Assembly: GCF_026210795.1 (NCBI RefSeq)
Contig: NC_089439.1
Span: 3,286,001-3,350,000, forward strand
DNA: 64,000 nt
Direction of reading: 5' to 3'
From: Rhizophagus irregularis
Taxonomy: Eukaryota > Glomeromycota > Glomeromycetes > Glomerales > Glomeraceae
Positions 10,765 to 22,690 of this stretch are shown piece after piece. Numbering within the stretch: the stretch's first letter is position 1; each line of letters opens with the position of its first letter. Under the pieces are notes generated by a model. It was not told where the DNA came from and did not search any database. It saw only the letters and a program-made list of their open reading frames with translations. The position numbers and the translations under genes are program-made.

Positions 10765-11934
10765 AATTTTTTAACGGAAAAAGAAGAAAAAGATCTTTTG
10801 TGCAAACAGACTGACACGAGTGACACAACTGACACGTCAAAGTTATTACAGATTTTGTGTAACCAATATTTAATGTTTATACGATAGTTCATTATATATA
10901 TCAATAGGCCGATTTTGATCGGGTTTGAATTGATAATTATTGGCTGATGAAATTGTGTGACCTGATCAAATGACCCGAACTTTCCGAACAACAAAATTGT
11001 GGTATCATTTTGATCACTTTTTTTTAACGTGTCTGGTGTCTAGTGATTAGTGAAGTTTTAATACGCGCCCTCAAAAAGTTTAATATACCTTTATGGTATT
11101 GCTTTTTAAAAAAGAAAAATATTTTATTGTACGAAAAATAGGGTGACCGTTCAATAAGCCGATCAGAAGTACTCAATTTTGATTTTGATCACATGATAGG
11201 ATTGGTTAATAGATTTTCGATAATAGATATATAAGGTGCTCAGTACAGAACTTATCAACACAAATTACTCGTCTCTGCGAATGTTCGCACGTCATTTTTT
11301 TTTTATACATATGTACGATGAAGTATGAATTTCTACGTAACTAGTTCCGCTAACGCAAAAAAATTTGTTATAAAAAAAAGCAAAAATTTGGTTTAAATAA
11401 ACGACCTTTATATCTCATTTCAGTAACTAACAAGGATTTTTCACTGTGGGTTGTCTTAAATAATATCTTTAAAATGTCCGGTTAACGATTGCAATATTGC
11501 AGAAGGGATTAATGAGGATTTCTTATTCATATTTTACTAAAATCATTTTTTTTATAGTTTAATAAGATTGATGATGATTTTTGACTTTTTATCCGATTTT
11601 CCTATTGAAAGAGAGTCACTCAAATATTAATTAAGGACTTGCAAAGACAATTTCTTTCATAATACAGTAAGTAAAAGCGAATAAGTATAATTGAATCATT
11701 GAATATATGTAAAATTCCTTAACGTTAATTGTAATCATTATCATTTATATTATTTATATTCAAAAAGTAATACGGAAATTTTAATATAATTGACGCCTCA
11801 ATCAGATCCAAATTTAAAAAAATTTTAGACATGAACAAATTTTTCAAATGAAGATTTAATAAAAATCTATTTAACCCTAATACAGATTGGACGAAAAAAA
11901 AACTATTCTTTTTTTGATTACACTAAAAACTTCA
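10765..11934. other. intergenic, nothing recognised
   Basis: AT-rich sequence; no coding similarity. A 77-codon minus-strand frame at 10761-10994 overlaps the retroposon's duplication and has no gene-like features. Confidence 0.5.
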
Positions 11935-13012
11935 TATTCCGGCTACCACGGATGAGCGATTGAAATTCATAATAAAATTTTTTGAATCTATTTATAACTT
12001 TGTTTTCATTATTTCCTTGAATTCAAGAAGAAATCAATTCTGCTTGTTCGTCATTTATCAGTTTAGAATCAATAGTTATATTGTTTTCTCTTGGTCTAAG
12101 ATTATTAAATTTTGGTTGCCAATTTGATAATAAATGGTATATTGAAAGATCTTGATATAAATCTTTTGGAAGAATTACACTATAAGGCATGATTTTATGA
12201 TAAAAATTATCGGATGAGATATCATAAAATCTAACATTAGGTATAAAATCATCTATAGTTTTCTCTAGAATATTAAAATCATTTGTTGTCCAGTTATTAA
12301 TTTCTTTAGTAATTCAGTCTTTTGAGCTTTGCCCCAATGAATGATATGATCCCACAATTCATTTTCTTCCATACACCATTTTTATTTTTACAAATCGACA
12401 ATAATCCTTCTTTACCTACAGATGTAAAATTGGTAGCATTGAATAGAATTTCAGATTGCTCGCAAATAGTTGTTGTCCAATAATTTTGTAATTTGGTGAA
12501 ATCAGAGTATTTAAAACTGACTTGTTGAATTAAAAATAAATTTTGAAAGAGCCAAGTTTGACGATGTTCGATAAGGTAATCTTGAATATAATCGTACAAT
12601 TCTTTAAGCTTGAGCTTTTCACAACCATTAAAAGGTTCAAAATATCTGCAGCCTCTTTATGATCAATATTAATGGTACCACCATAAATGTAACTAAATTA
12701 TAAATAAATAAATTTTGTTCAATATTTAATTATGTTAATAATATCATATTTAAATTTTTATTACCTAATTAAAATATTGAACAAGTTAACGGAAATATCA
12801 GGAATATCCAAAATAAAATTGTTATTCACTTTTCTTGCCTTTCCATTAGAAAGAGCATCTTCAAAGTAAGTTGATCTTGTTTCAAGAATAATCGAATGTG
12901 CGCAAAATTCTTTTCCGTTATCGTTATTACCAACTTTAATTATAAAATCATAGTTCTTTTTATTAAGTTCTGTCAAATCTTGTGACAAGTAAGGTAAAAA
13001 TTGCGTAACCAT
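11935..13012 (-). pseudogene. broken BTB-BACK-TLDc gene, TLDc core deleted
   Basis: The first exon is whole (13012-12765, MVTQFLPYLSQDLTELN... to FNILIR, donor GTAATA). The second begins at 12692 with SYIYGGTINIDHKEAADILN. The frame shifts near 12625, within the CEK equivalent. BACK then reads well (YIQDYLIEHRQTWLFQN and NATNFTSVGKEGLLS) and shifts again near 12380, at the ENELWDHIIHWG segment. The linker (LYQDLSIYHLLSNWQPKFNN) and LINDEQAELISS are clear, followed by a stop where intact copies have Trp. TLDc is cut from SLIRGSR straight to a MKFLV tail, so the CDNKGPT and GGYNP parts are missing. It is a dead duplicate. Confidence 0.88.
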
Positions 13013-13409
13013 TTTTTTTTTGCAGGATAATCCGTTTTTATTTTTGTTTTTATCAGGAAAATTCGTTTTTATATATCGTTCAACTTGTTTTATTCAGGTT
13101 TATAAATAAATTTAGTAATGATAATCAATGATTCAATCATTATAGTTAAAAATAATACAAAGCTAATTCGTCAGCAATAAATTTTGTATATGGTACATAT
13201 GGAGGTGGATGTTGAATTATTGGCTGTTATTGTACCACGCAGTGCATATCAACAATCGTTCAATATCGAATAACGGAGTGTCTAATTACCTGGTATGTTG
13301 ATAAATTTAATCGTATTCGGCACACGCAGATATTCGAAATTTCGAATATGAGCAAAAATGATTGTCATCTATGATCTAATGAAAGGATATGCCGATAACG
13401 AAGATCCAC

Positions 13410-13545
13410 AGTATGAAATTTCATAAAATCTTAGGTATAAAATCATTTGCTTCAATAGTGATCCAGTATTTTCGGTTGAGCATTACCCAAAGAATAAGAT
13501 GACTTCACATATCGGTTTCTTCCATGTCGAAGGCTAATCACTTTT
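13410..13545 (-). pseudogene. small BACK-domain fragment
   Basis: The minus strand reads MEETDM, stop, SHLILW near 13540-13500, matching MEENELWDHIILW of intact copies. It then reads EANDFIPKILWNFIL near 13455-13415, matching DDFIPHIRFYEIS. The middle of the BACK domain between them is missing. It lies about 400 bases from the start of the broken copy at 11935-13012 and on the same strand, so it is a separate older copy. Confidence 0.55.
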
Positions 13546-13959
13546 ACCGCCAAGAAAATATTTCAAAGGAATATTTATTAGTTTGACATAAATCAAAATA
13601 TATAATACATATTGCAGAATAAAATTAAATCTTCGTAGTTTATTTATACTAATTATTCATTAACGCTACTTTTAATCATATTAATGATTCTTACATTTCT
13701 TCAAAGTTCAAGCACTAATAATGTAAATATCTGGAAGAAAATGTGTACAAAGATACAGTACATTATACACATGAGATATATCAAGTACTTAATCCCCTTA
13801 TATACAAACCATCCCACATAATCTTCCTTTAAACAAGTATTTATGCGCTCCTTTAGGAGAATTTACAAGTGGCAAAAGATTTTCATTATCTCAGAAAAAT
13901 ATGGCCATAACAATCTAAAAAGATTACTTCAGTTAACCCTGATGGTAATTATATGATCG

Positions 13960-14520
13960 AAACCAAATTCTGCAACACGTTATATAGTATTTTAGTTCTT
14001 TGGATCACTACAATAATTAACAGAGAACCTGCAATACAAGATTTACCTTTAAATGTATCAACTCATATGAGTGTATTGCCACAATGTGGGGAGGACTCTC
14101 TTTTTCATCACATACTGGCATTTAAGACAGTAAATTACTAAATAACAACTTTTCGTGAAAAACTAAAACTTTTTTTAACGCTACGGATTTTAGTCATTTT
14201 ACATCTATTGATAATGAAATACATTGTCTATTTTTTATTAAGATAAGTTATGCATAAAGATGGGATCATATTATAACACATTGAATAAAACTTCAAATTA
14301 CAGAAATAATTAATTGGAACAACGAATGATTATAATATATGGAAACTTCATATTTTTACTATGAGATTTTTCCTTTATTATTCAAGATCTTGCGTAATAT
14401 CGTTTTAGTACCAAATTAAGAACCCAAATTCATTAATCATTGCATCAAAAAGAAGATTCAAGGTAATAATTGTTATGAATTTCAATTACTTGCGGGGCTG
14501 TGATGGATTGCCTTATAAAA
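13960..14520 (+). pseudogene. strongly decayed BTB-BACK-TLDc gene
   Basis: Scattered matches in correct order on the plus strand are LWITTIINREPAI (about 13998-14036), NATDFSHFTSIDNE (about 14176-14217), WDHIITH (about 14263-14283), IVLVPN, stop, EPKF (about 14400-14434) and YEFQLLAG (about 14475-14498). Each matches a landmark of the intact genes. Stops and frame changes separate them, and about 130 bases after the first match look foreign. No BTB part was found. It points opposite to the two relics on its left. Confidence 0.65.
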
Positions 14521-15475
14521 AAATATGTTAAACGTCCAGTTTGAAAGTAGTAATATAGGAACGCATCCTTGTTAAATCTAGAAGCAGAGATACTGTACAT
14601 ATTACGATCTAAAGTCAATAACGTATCCCACCGTTTGGTGGCAAATGTATCATAATATACTTTTTATCAAAAATCGTACGCTCTTAATTTGTTGAAGAAT
14701 AAGGCAAAATATTGACAAAGTCTATCAAATAGGTTAGTCCCTGTTGAAGATGTCTCGTTCCTATATAACATGTAGCAGAACATAGATTTCAGAATTTGTA
14801 TTTAATATTTTGCATTATTATTAGGGATTGTAGCGTCAAGAGTTTATACTGGCAAGAATTTCTATAAGTTTATTAAATTATAGAGTATCCTTGTATAGCA
14901 GTTCACATTTAGAATTATCAATAAGATTACAAATCAAAATTGGCTTATATGACTTTGGGAATTAGGTGTGGCGAGCTATTAACGGTTCTTTATTTGAAGT
15001 TGGACACGTTGGTGGTTAACCATTTATAATTCCAAAATTATATAAATTTTCATACACAAATTTTCCCATTAGCTCACTATAAAAAGAAAAAATTTGATGA
15101 TCGTGATTCGAACTGATCGACTCTATATACTCATTACCACAATGATGTATTAATAATCTGTTGACGTCACTAATATTTAAGGTTTAACGTCAGGTTTAAA
15201 GTTTAAGCTTTTCTTAAGATTAATAAAAATGTCGTCAATTTGCTATTCCATTGCAATATGGAAACTTATTACTAATTTTTCATGTGGCTGAAGTAGCCTA
15301 CTTTTATAGCGATCATTTTTGCTATATTTATAAATTGCTATATGTTCTAAAAAATGTTCGAGAAAAAACAAATTTGATTAATATAAATATATAAGGAAAA
15401 ATACATAAATACAGTCGAAAATCATCCTTTTTAAAATCAAGATAACAAAGAGAATCTTTTGAACACTTTTGAATA
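14521..15475. other. intergenic, start of the NmrA-like array
   Basis: No gene. A tRNA-like stretch on the minus strand near 15090-15160 was considered and rejected. The last 100 bases hold the leader of the first NmrA-like copy. Confidence 0.5.
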
Positions 15476-16819
15476 ATGTCTCAAAAACCTTTAATAGTTG
15501 TAAGCGGAGCAACTGGTGAATGTTTATTTATATCGAACGTAAATTAAACATTACGATCAATTAACAATTAAAGGTGCTCAAGGTGGATCCGTTGCTAACT
15601 CACTTCTGGCTACGGGAAATTACAGAGTTCGAGCATTAACTCGTAACCCGGATTCAGATAAAGCGAAAGCATTGGCATCTAAGGGAGCTGAAGTATTTAA
15701 ATGTAATTTATCTATCAGGGAGGATGTTAAGAATGCTTTGAGTGGTGCTGATATTGCTTGGATTGTTACTAATTTCTGGGATCCAGTAAATAATAATTAA
15801 AATATTATATGATATATATTATAATGATAAATTTTCTAATAATACTTATGTTTAATTTAGTCAATTTATGGTAAAGATGTTAATGAAGAAGAAAGGCAAG
15901 GTAAAATGATTTCCGATATCGCTAAGGAGGAAGGTGTTAATTGGTTAATCTATAGGTGAATAAATAACTTTCTAAATTCTTTGTTTCTGTGTAAAAATTT
16001 GAAAGTTTTATATCTTAACAAAAAATGTTTCACAGTTCTATTGTTGATTCTACTGTTGAATGTTATCCAATTTACTGGTAAAAGTCATGTAGAACAATAC
16101 ATTAGAACATCAGGAATTCCGAATATGACATTTGCCTATCTTGGCTTTTACAACCAAAATATTGGAGCTAATACGATTTTGATTCCGAATGAAAATGATG
16201 AAGTTGAACTTGCTATTTCTTATCTTGAAGAAAATGATCAGCTTCCCATGATCGATGTCGATGGCGATACTGGAGTACGTGTTTATTAATTGAACTTAAT
16301 ATACTTCAACTTTAGTTAAAATTATATTTTTTTCTAGCCTATTGTTGCAAAAATTATTGAGGAAGGCCCAGATAAATGGAACGGTAAAAGAGTTCCTGTT
16401 GCTGCTGAGTTCCTTACCATGAAACAAATCGTTGATATATTGACCAAAGGTAAATAACTAAACATAAATACTGTAAAGAAAATAGACAGGCTCAATTATT
16501 TGTTTTTTTAATATAGTTACCGGAAAAAAACATAAATTAAAAACTATGGGCGATGATGATATCGCAAAATTAGATGCATATGTAAACAATGAACAAATGA
16601 AGCAAATGGTAAAAAAAACAATGAAAAATTTTTTCGTTTTCTTTTTTTTTAAAAATAAAATATTAATTTTTTTTTGTTTTATAGTTTAAATTTATTAAAG
16701 AATTTGGAGTTTTTGGAAAGAGTGGTGAACTTCGAGATATTTCTATTACCAAGAAACTTCATCCAAACATTAAAACCTTTGAGCAATATGCACTTGAAAC
16801 TTTCGGAAAAGCAAAATAA
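15476..16819 (+). pseudogene. NmrA-like gene copy 1, frameshifted
   Basis: Seven exons line up with the intact copies: 15476-15515, 15574-15785, 15861-15955, 16036-16274, 16338-16449, 16517-16608 and 16685-16819. All splice sites are GT..AG. The glycine-rich dinucleotide motif VSGATGAQGG spans the first junction. Exon 4 is 239 bases against 256-262 in the other copies: about 20 bases after the ...DSTVE codons (near 16062) are missing. The summed coding length (925) is not a multiple of three, so the frame is lost from there. Everything else is well kept, so the loss is recent, or a sequencing or assembly error, or this copy uses an unseen splice form. Confidence 0.8.
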
Positions 16820-17983
16820 AAATGTTAAATATATTATAAATAGAACTTCCTTTTATTGTTAGTTTATATTCTTTTACCGGAAATAAAATTATTAGTACCT
16901 GATTACACCAATAAGCATTTATAAACAGATAATTATCATATGTATAATAAATATATGTACGGTAAAGAATTTCAAGAAAGATTAAAGTTGGTAACTTTCT
17001 TCCAGTTAATAATTGGTTACGAAATAAAGATTAATAAAATAAATTCAAGTGTTTGAGAAAAAAGAATTCTATTCTTAAATTACTGATTGTGCTTTCAATA
17101 AATGTTAAATATTTTACAGAAAAAAAAAATGTCGATTGACAATTCCGTCATAATAAATAGCCATTGTTCGTTTAATAAGACGACGAAAAGGCGTGTATTC
17201 GCTAAGGGAATTTTAATGTACGTGTACCTTTTTTGTGAAAAACGGGATCGTTCTGACTGATCACAAATTTGTACCCTTAGATAAATTGGTTGCTGATGCG
17301 GTCAGGCGGGTCAGCGGTCTGGAAACTATTATTTAATCAACTAGTTTTCAATGCTGGCCAGGTCTTTTAAGTCATATATTAACTACTATTGGAGGATTTG
17401 TCAGCCGAACAGTCAATTTATTAGAGAACTGGGGTTTCCATTAACAGTTAATATATTCAGATGGATTACGCAAATCCGCATAATTATTAAGACGTTCCAC
17501 AAAATTAATCGCTTATTTTGACAATGGTTTCGGATAAAGTCTAAATGAACAAATAATAATTTACACATAAAAATTTCGAGACTCTAGAATTTCGGCATCT
17601 GTATTTATATTTTTTCTTTCGCTTGGTTTTTTTTGTTTTTCTATTTAAAAAATGTGTAAAAAGCTTCAGAATTACTAGTCTGTAAATAAAAATGATTATT
17701 AATTTCTACTCTACTGCAAATCTACCATAGAACGGATAAACTTTTATTTGCATAATCGCGTCGATCAGGGGATAATACAGTATATTTGATTACAAATTAA
17801 CAATATGGTAAAGGCGTAAAACTTATCATCAAATCTTCCACATGACTAGACAAATACAGGTAGCTTATTTTCATAGAGAATCTAATCTATTTGTATACAA
17901 TAAATTGATTAATAATAATAATAACAAAAAATTATAAATAGGGGGCGAAATATCATCTACTTAAAAAATAATCCTTTTCAAGA
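16820..17983. other. spacer between NmrA-like copies 1 and 2
   Basis: No gene recognised. A 28-codon open stretch near 17256-17335 (KFVPLDKLVADAVRR) looks coding but has no context. It is among the longest spacers in the array. Confidence 0.5.
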
Positions 17984-19374
17984 ATGGTTCAAAAACCTTT
18001 AGTCGTCGTTAGCGGAGCTACTGGTAGATGACTTTATGAGTAATAAATCATGTGGGCTCAATGTTTCGATCGACTAACGTTAATCTTTAAATTTAGGTGC
18101 TCAAGGTGGATCTATTGCTAATTCACTCCTCGATACGGGACGTTACAAAGTTCGGGCATTAACTCGTAACACGAATTCAGATAAAGCGAAAGCATTGGCA
18201 TCTAAAGGAGCCGAGGTAGTTAAATTTGATATAACCGTTAAAGAAGATATTAAGAGTGCTTTAAGCGGTGCTGATATCGCTTGGTTGGTTACTAGTTTCT
18301 TTGATAAAGTAATAAGAATATGTTTAATAAATATGTGTTTATATTATTTTCGTATCAAGTTAATAATTTATAATGGAACATTTAAAAATTAGTCATTACT
18401 TGATACGGGTCTTGGTGAAGAAGAAAGACTAGGTAAATTATTTGCTGATATCGCTAAAGAAGAAGGAGTAAACTGGTTAATTTACAGGTAAACATAATAC
18501 TTTATGATCTTTTATTTCTTATTAAATTCGAAAAGCAATATATTTAAGTATTATGATAGTTCTCTCCCCGATAGTACTGCTGATTCTGGTGGAAAATATC
18601 CTGACGTTATCCAATTTGCTGGTAAAAATCACGTTGAACAATACATTAGAACATTAGGAATCAATTCAACATTTGTCTATCTTGGCTTCTATAATCAAAA
18701 CTTGGGAACTCATATACCTTTGATTCCGAACGAGAATGGCGAAATTGAAATTGCTCTCCCTTATTTGGAAGAAAATGATCAGCTTCCCGTGATCGATGTC
18801 GACAGCGATACTGGTGTATGTGTTTATTTATTTATTGATCTTAAATTTTTTTTAAAAAAGAATCGATCTTAAAATTTTTTTTTTTTCCTAGCCTATCATT
18901 GCGAAAATTATTGAGGAAGGACTAACTAAATGGAACGGTAAAAAAGTTCCTGTTGCTGCCGAATATGTTACTATGAAACACATTGCCGACGTATTGACCA
19001 AAGGTAAATCATATAAATAATTTATAAATATTATTTAAAGAGAATTAGCAAGCTCAAATTATTTTCTAATCTAGTTACGGGAAAAACATATAAGATAAAA
19101 ACTCTGGATGACGAAGGTGTCGCCGAAAAAATCCCAAATAATAACAATGAACAAATAAAACAAATGGTAAACAAAAAAAAAAATGGTGTGAATTCTTCCT
19201 CGTTCTTTATTAATAAAATATTCATTCTTTTTTGTCTTGTAGTTCAAATTTGAAAAAGAGTTTGGGCTTTTTGGAATGGACAATGAAGTTAAAGATATTT
19301 CTATTGCCAAGAAACTACTTCCAAACATTAAAACCTTCGAGCAATATGCACTTGAAACTTACGGAAAAGCATAA
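17984..19374 (+). CDS. NmrA-like NAD(P)-binding protein, copy 2 (intact)
   Basis: Exons 17984-18023, 18097-18308, 18393-18487, 18560-18815, 18892-19003, 19075-19166 and 19243-19374 sum to 939 bases, 312 residues. The protein starts MVQKPLVVVSGATG, then AQGGSIANSLLDTG, giving the G-x-x-G-x-x-G dinucleotide-binding loop and Rossmann fold. RALTRNTNSDKAKAL and SGADIAWLVTSF follow the pattern of NmrA/HSCARG proteins. In that family these are catalytically silent short-chain-dehydrogenase relatives that sense NAD(P)H/NADP and act through protein partners in the cytosol or nucleus. No classical YxxxK dehydrogenase centre was noticed. Its second residue (Val) and exon 3 wording (SLLDTGLGEEERLG) set it apart from copies 3-5. 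It is the only member before the decayed copy with an open frame. Confidence 0.9.
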
Positions 19375-20440
19375 AATAAAAAGTGAGACATTTTGCATGT
19401 CAATGTGCAATAATTTGAAAATTTTATATATTTGAGAAAAGAAACATATCATTTATTGTTAATTGTTTAAATTGTCACAATAACTTTTCATATTCAATAA
19501 ATTTTAATATTTTAATAAAGCTTTATTATTACATAGTTTATGAACAATATTATCGCTGAGATTTTACAGTAATTTCAGCTTTTAAATTACTTTAAAAATG
19601 TAAAAAATTATATCTTAAATTTTAAATAATTTTATTATTTTTAAACTTGAAGAGTACATAAGATGTACTAAGTAAACCGTAAATTCTATCTGTACTGAAT
19701 GTATGAATTTCCAGGAGGATGTTTGATGAAGCCCATTTAATCGAGTCAAAGGATTGTCCGAAAGACTTAGTGATTTCGCAAGAAAACTGTTTTGATCGGT
19801 TTCTGAGAAGAATTATTATTGTGTTTATTAACTTTGAATTTTTCTGCGTGATAAGGTTTCTTTTGTTTGTAATGATATCGTCGGAATTATTTTTACCGTT
19901 ACGGCACGTGCCGGCCGTAATAAATGCCAAAATCGTAAACGCCGTAAGGCCGTAATTTTACAGCCAAATATCTAAAAGATAAAAAAATGAAGTTAATATC
20001 GTTTCTTAACGGTTACTTTCAAGAAAAAGCCCCTCCCGCAAGAACTACTTCTAAAAAAGAAAAATTTTGTGTGTAATAAACCGGTATTAAATACTTACCC
20101 TTTTTTTTTAAAAAAAAAATTCCAGCATATATCTTTACATCTTTACTCACGGATACAGAATTATTTACTGCCGTAATCAGTGAATTCTACAGGCTATTTC
20201 CAATTCTTGTTTCTTCATTTAAAAAGGCCGGAGGAGCGAAATAATTACAAGATAAATTTACGTTACCAGATACGGGGTGATCATATTTATGTAGTACATA
20301 CTGTTTCCAAGGCTCGGACTAAAAAGTCAAATTTAATAAACTTATCGTTTCCAATATCAATCGTAAATTTGTAATTAAGAAGGAGTAACCTATGATTAAA
20401 TCTAACTGAAGGTCTATGTTGTAATATGATGTCGTACAGT
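19375..20440. other. spacer with a GC-richer ACGGC patch
   Basis: Near 19890-19960 there is a run of TTACGG/ACGGC words unlike the surroundings, perhaps a transposon end. Frames on both strands at 19622-19955 overlap each other and show no family match. A 64-codon plus-strand frame (20180-20374) has a fairly protein-like middle (YQIRGDHIYVVHTVSKARTK) but is unassigned. Confidence 0.4.
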
Positions 20441-20815
20441 AGGTTGCGTACTGGACAAGGGATAATAGTATGCGTTCGTTTGAGTGGAGTGAGGTGTTGT
20501 TATCGTTTTAATGTTGTAATTGAATTTGTAACCCGAACGTCAATTGATTGACTGGTTTGAAACTGCGGGTAGGAAAATGGCGGCGATCCTTGAGATAGTG
20601 TTGATTTAACATCGTTCCAAGTGAATAGGTATGAACTGTCTATCGATGTGACTTGGTCCATGAAATATTATATTTTTATTTTTAAACTTCTGTAGTTTTT
20701 GTTGTAAGCAGTAGGCAGTTAAGTCGTGGATGGAATTGAATGTGTTGTACCTTCTGACACTGTACTATTTCGTTTAGTCAATAAAAATAAATAAAATAAA
20801 ATAAATATGATAAAA
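20440..20815 (+). mobile_element. probable LINE 3' end with A-rich tail
   Basis: The stretch is GC-richer than its surroundings and ends in a (TAAAA/TAAA)n-type tail at about 20782-20808, like the retroposon at 10503-10749. No target-site duplication could be matched, so the left border is approximate. No reading frame was identified. Confidence 0.4.
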
Positions 20816-21260
20816 ATAAAGATAAATAATTCAAATTAAAATTCAAAGGAAGATTCAAAGATAAATCTAGGAATAGTGCAATAATCTATACGATAAAGTA
20901 AAATATTCGATGATGATAGTCCGTCACACTCTAGGAGCCAAGTAAACTAAATAATAAATACCTAACTAAAGAACTTGACACCGACCCAAAGGTCCAACAA
21001 TAGCAATTACTAGCATAAGGAAAAACAACAACGAAGGAAGGGAAATATACCTAAAAAAATTCTTCAAGAAAAAGTAAATATCAGAAAGAAAAAAAATTAT
21101 CTGATACTAGTCAAAGTGATATTAACTTCTTTGTATTTACTTTTTTTTTTTTAAATAACATTAAAAAAGAGCTTTTTATTATACTTTTCTTCAATATGCT
21201 AACTTACTGACAAATTTTATTAACCTTAACCTATAAAAATCTTTCAGAAATACTACTACT
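20816..21260. other. intergenic, nothing recognised
   Basis: Purine-rich on the plus strand (20930-21090), otherwise AT-rich. No similarity recognised. Confidence 0.4.
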
Positions 21261-21655
21261 TATAACAACTATTTCATTGTCAAATTTTAAAACTTTCGTC
21301 AGAAAATTTATTCTTGTTATTGAAATCATCTTTACCTTTATGATCGCCTAGTTTCTTAGGATTCTGAGGTGGATTCTTCGTATTGCTCTTAGCTTCTTAT
21401 AACTATTTCATTGTCAAATTTTAAAACTTTCGTCAGAATTTTATTCTTGCCACCGAAACCATTTTTACCTTTATGATCGCCTAGTTTCTTAGGATTCTGA
21501 GTTGGATCCTTCGTATGGCTCTTAGCTTCTTATAACAACTATTTCATTGTCAAATTTTAAAACTTTCGTCAGAATTTTATTCTTGTCACCGAAACTACCT
21601 TTACGATCGTCTAGTTCTTAGGATTCTGAGGTGGATTCTCTCTTAGCAGAACCTT
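21261..21655 (-). repeat. 135 bp tandem repeat, three copies
   Basis: Copies start at about 21261, 21397 and 21531. CTATTTCATTG recurs at 21269, 21403 and 21539, so periods are 134 and 136. The minus strand reads a Lys-rich segment (NPPQNPKKLGDHKGKDD, then NKFSDESFKI and a stop) in each unit. Just upstream on that strand an ATG near 21697 opens MVKSSKRSSKNDSKEGSAKR. Since the periods are not multiples of three, a single long protein is unlikely. It may be a decayed gene whose exon was triplicated. Confidence 0.7.
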
Positions 21656-21999
21656 CTTTGCTATCATTTTTCGATGACCGTTTCGAAGACTTTACCATAT
21701 TCTTCTTCCTTAATGATTTTAGAGAAACGACACGCGTCCATCAAATTTCTTATTTTCTATCATAGAATAAAGCTATTATTCGTTTATTCCGATCGGTAAA
21801 TAAAATCATGTGATTTAAGGTTTAAATTAATGCGTCAATCAAATCACCTCTATGGAAAGTTTCTAGATACACTTTTCGTGACACTTCAAACATGCATCAT
21901 AATTAAACAAATGCAGATCCGATAAGAAAATTTTAAGATCAAGCGGAGCTACAGTATATGAGATACGTTTCGAACGATAACGTTAGCCCGAATTAGGAT

Positions 22000-22690
22000 C
22001 CGTTACCAACTGGACGTTACAGTCATTAATCAATCAGTTAACGAGTTAATGCTCCCTTATTAACGACATCAGCAGTTATTTTACTTAACCTTCTTTCTTC
22101 ATTGGGTTCTTTATCAATAATAACCAAATAAATTTGCATAAATTATATATTGAAGTTAAAATATAAATTTTTACTTAGAAATAATGCAGTCAAGGCAATA
22201 TCATCACCGCTTAAAGATTCATAATATTTTCCTTGACAGATAAACCACATTTAAATCATTCAGTTCCACGTTACGAGCTGATCTGCAGATCTGATGATGA
22301 ATTCGAAAATTCCTACATCTAAATAAAACCTTACACAGAAGCTCCCTCTCCGATTCTACTACTAAATCATATGGAATAACTTGATATCGAATTATCTGGC
22401 GAAAATTGTATAGAACAATTACTTTATAACATTAGAAAATAACATAGTTTTGAACTCAAGTACCTATTATTCATAAATGATCAGATTCTTATTATGATTG
22501 ATGTTGACAATAATACTAGTATACGTATACCTTATGGAATTACTATCTCAAAACGGCGAATCATTCAAACAAATAATAAAAAAATACTGTAAATGTAATA
22601 AATACCTTCTCGTTCTTTTATTAATAAAAAATTCATTCTTTTTTTAATTAAGCTAAAGAATCTGAACATTTGAGAAAGGATAAATAAAGT
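22000..22690 (+). pseudogene. heavily decayed NmrA-like copy
   Basis: Landmarks of the array genes appear in order. The exon 2 start lies near 22000-22025 (GGATCCGTT.CCAACT then GGACGTTACAG). The exon 4 start SSLSDSTTKSYG is at about 22340-22376, followed by a shifted copy of the GKNHVEQYIR segment to about 22432. NDQILIMIDVDNNTS is near 22470-22520. The exon 6 end and intron 6 lie near 22556-22640, including the shared CTCGTTCTTTTATTAATAAA. Large deletions and many stops are present. It lies between copies 2 and 3 and shows that the array once had at least six members. Confidence 0.7.

Noticed and set aside
15090-15160. tRNA-like stretch on the minus strand (GTTCGAATC-like loop)
   Set aside because: The stems beside the loop do not pair and no consistent acceptor stem or anticodon arm could be drawn. 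At most a very old tRNA relic.
17256-17335. Short coding-like stretch KFVPLDKLVADAVRR in the spacer between NmrA-like copies 1 and 2
   Set aside because: Only 28 codons, no start, splice partner or family match.
19622-19955. Overlapping 102-codon minus and 78-codon plus frames
   Set aside because: They overlap head-on, have no family match, no splice context, and lie beside a GC-rich repeat patch that explains the lack of stops.
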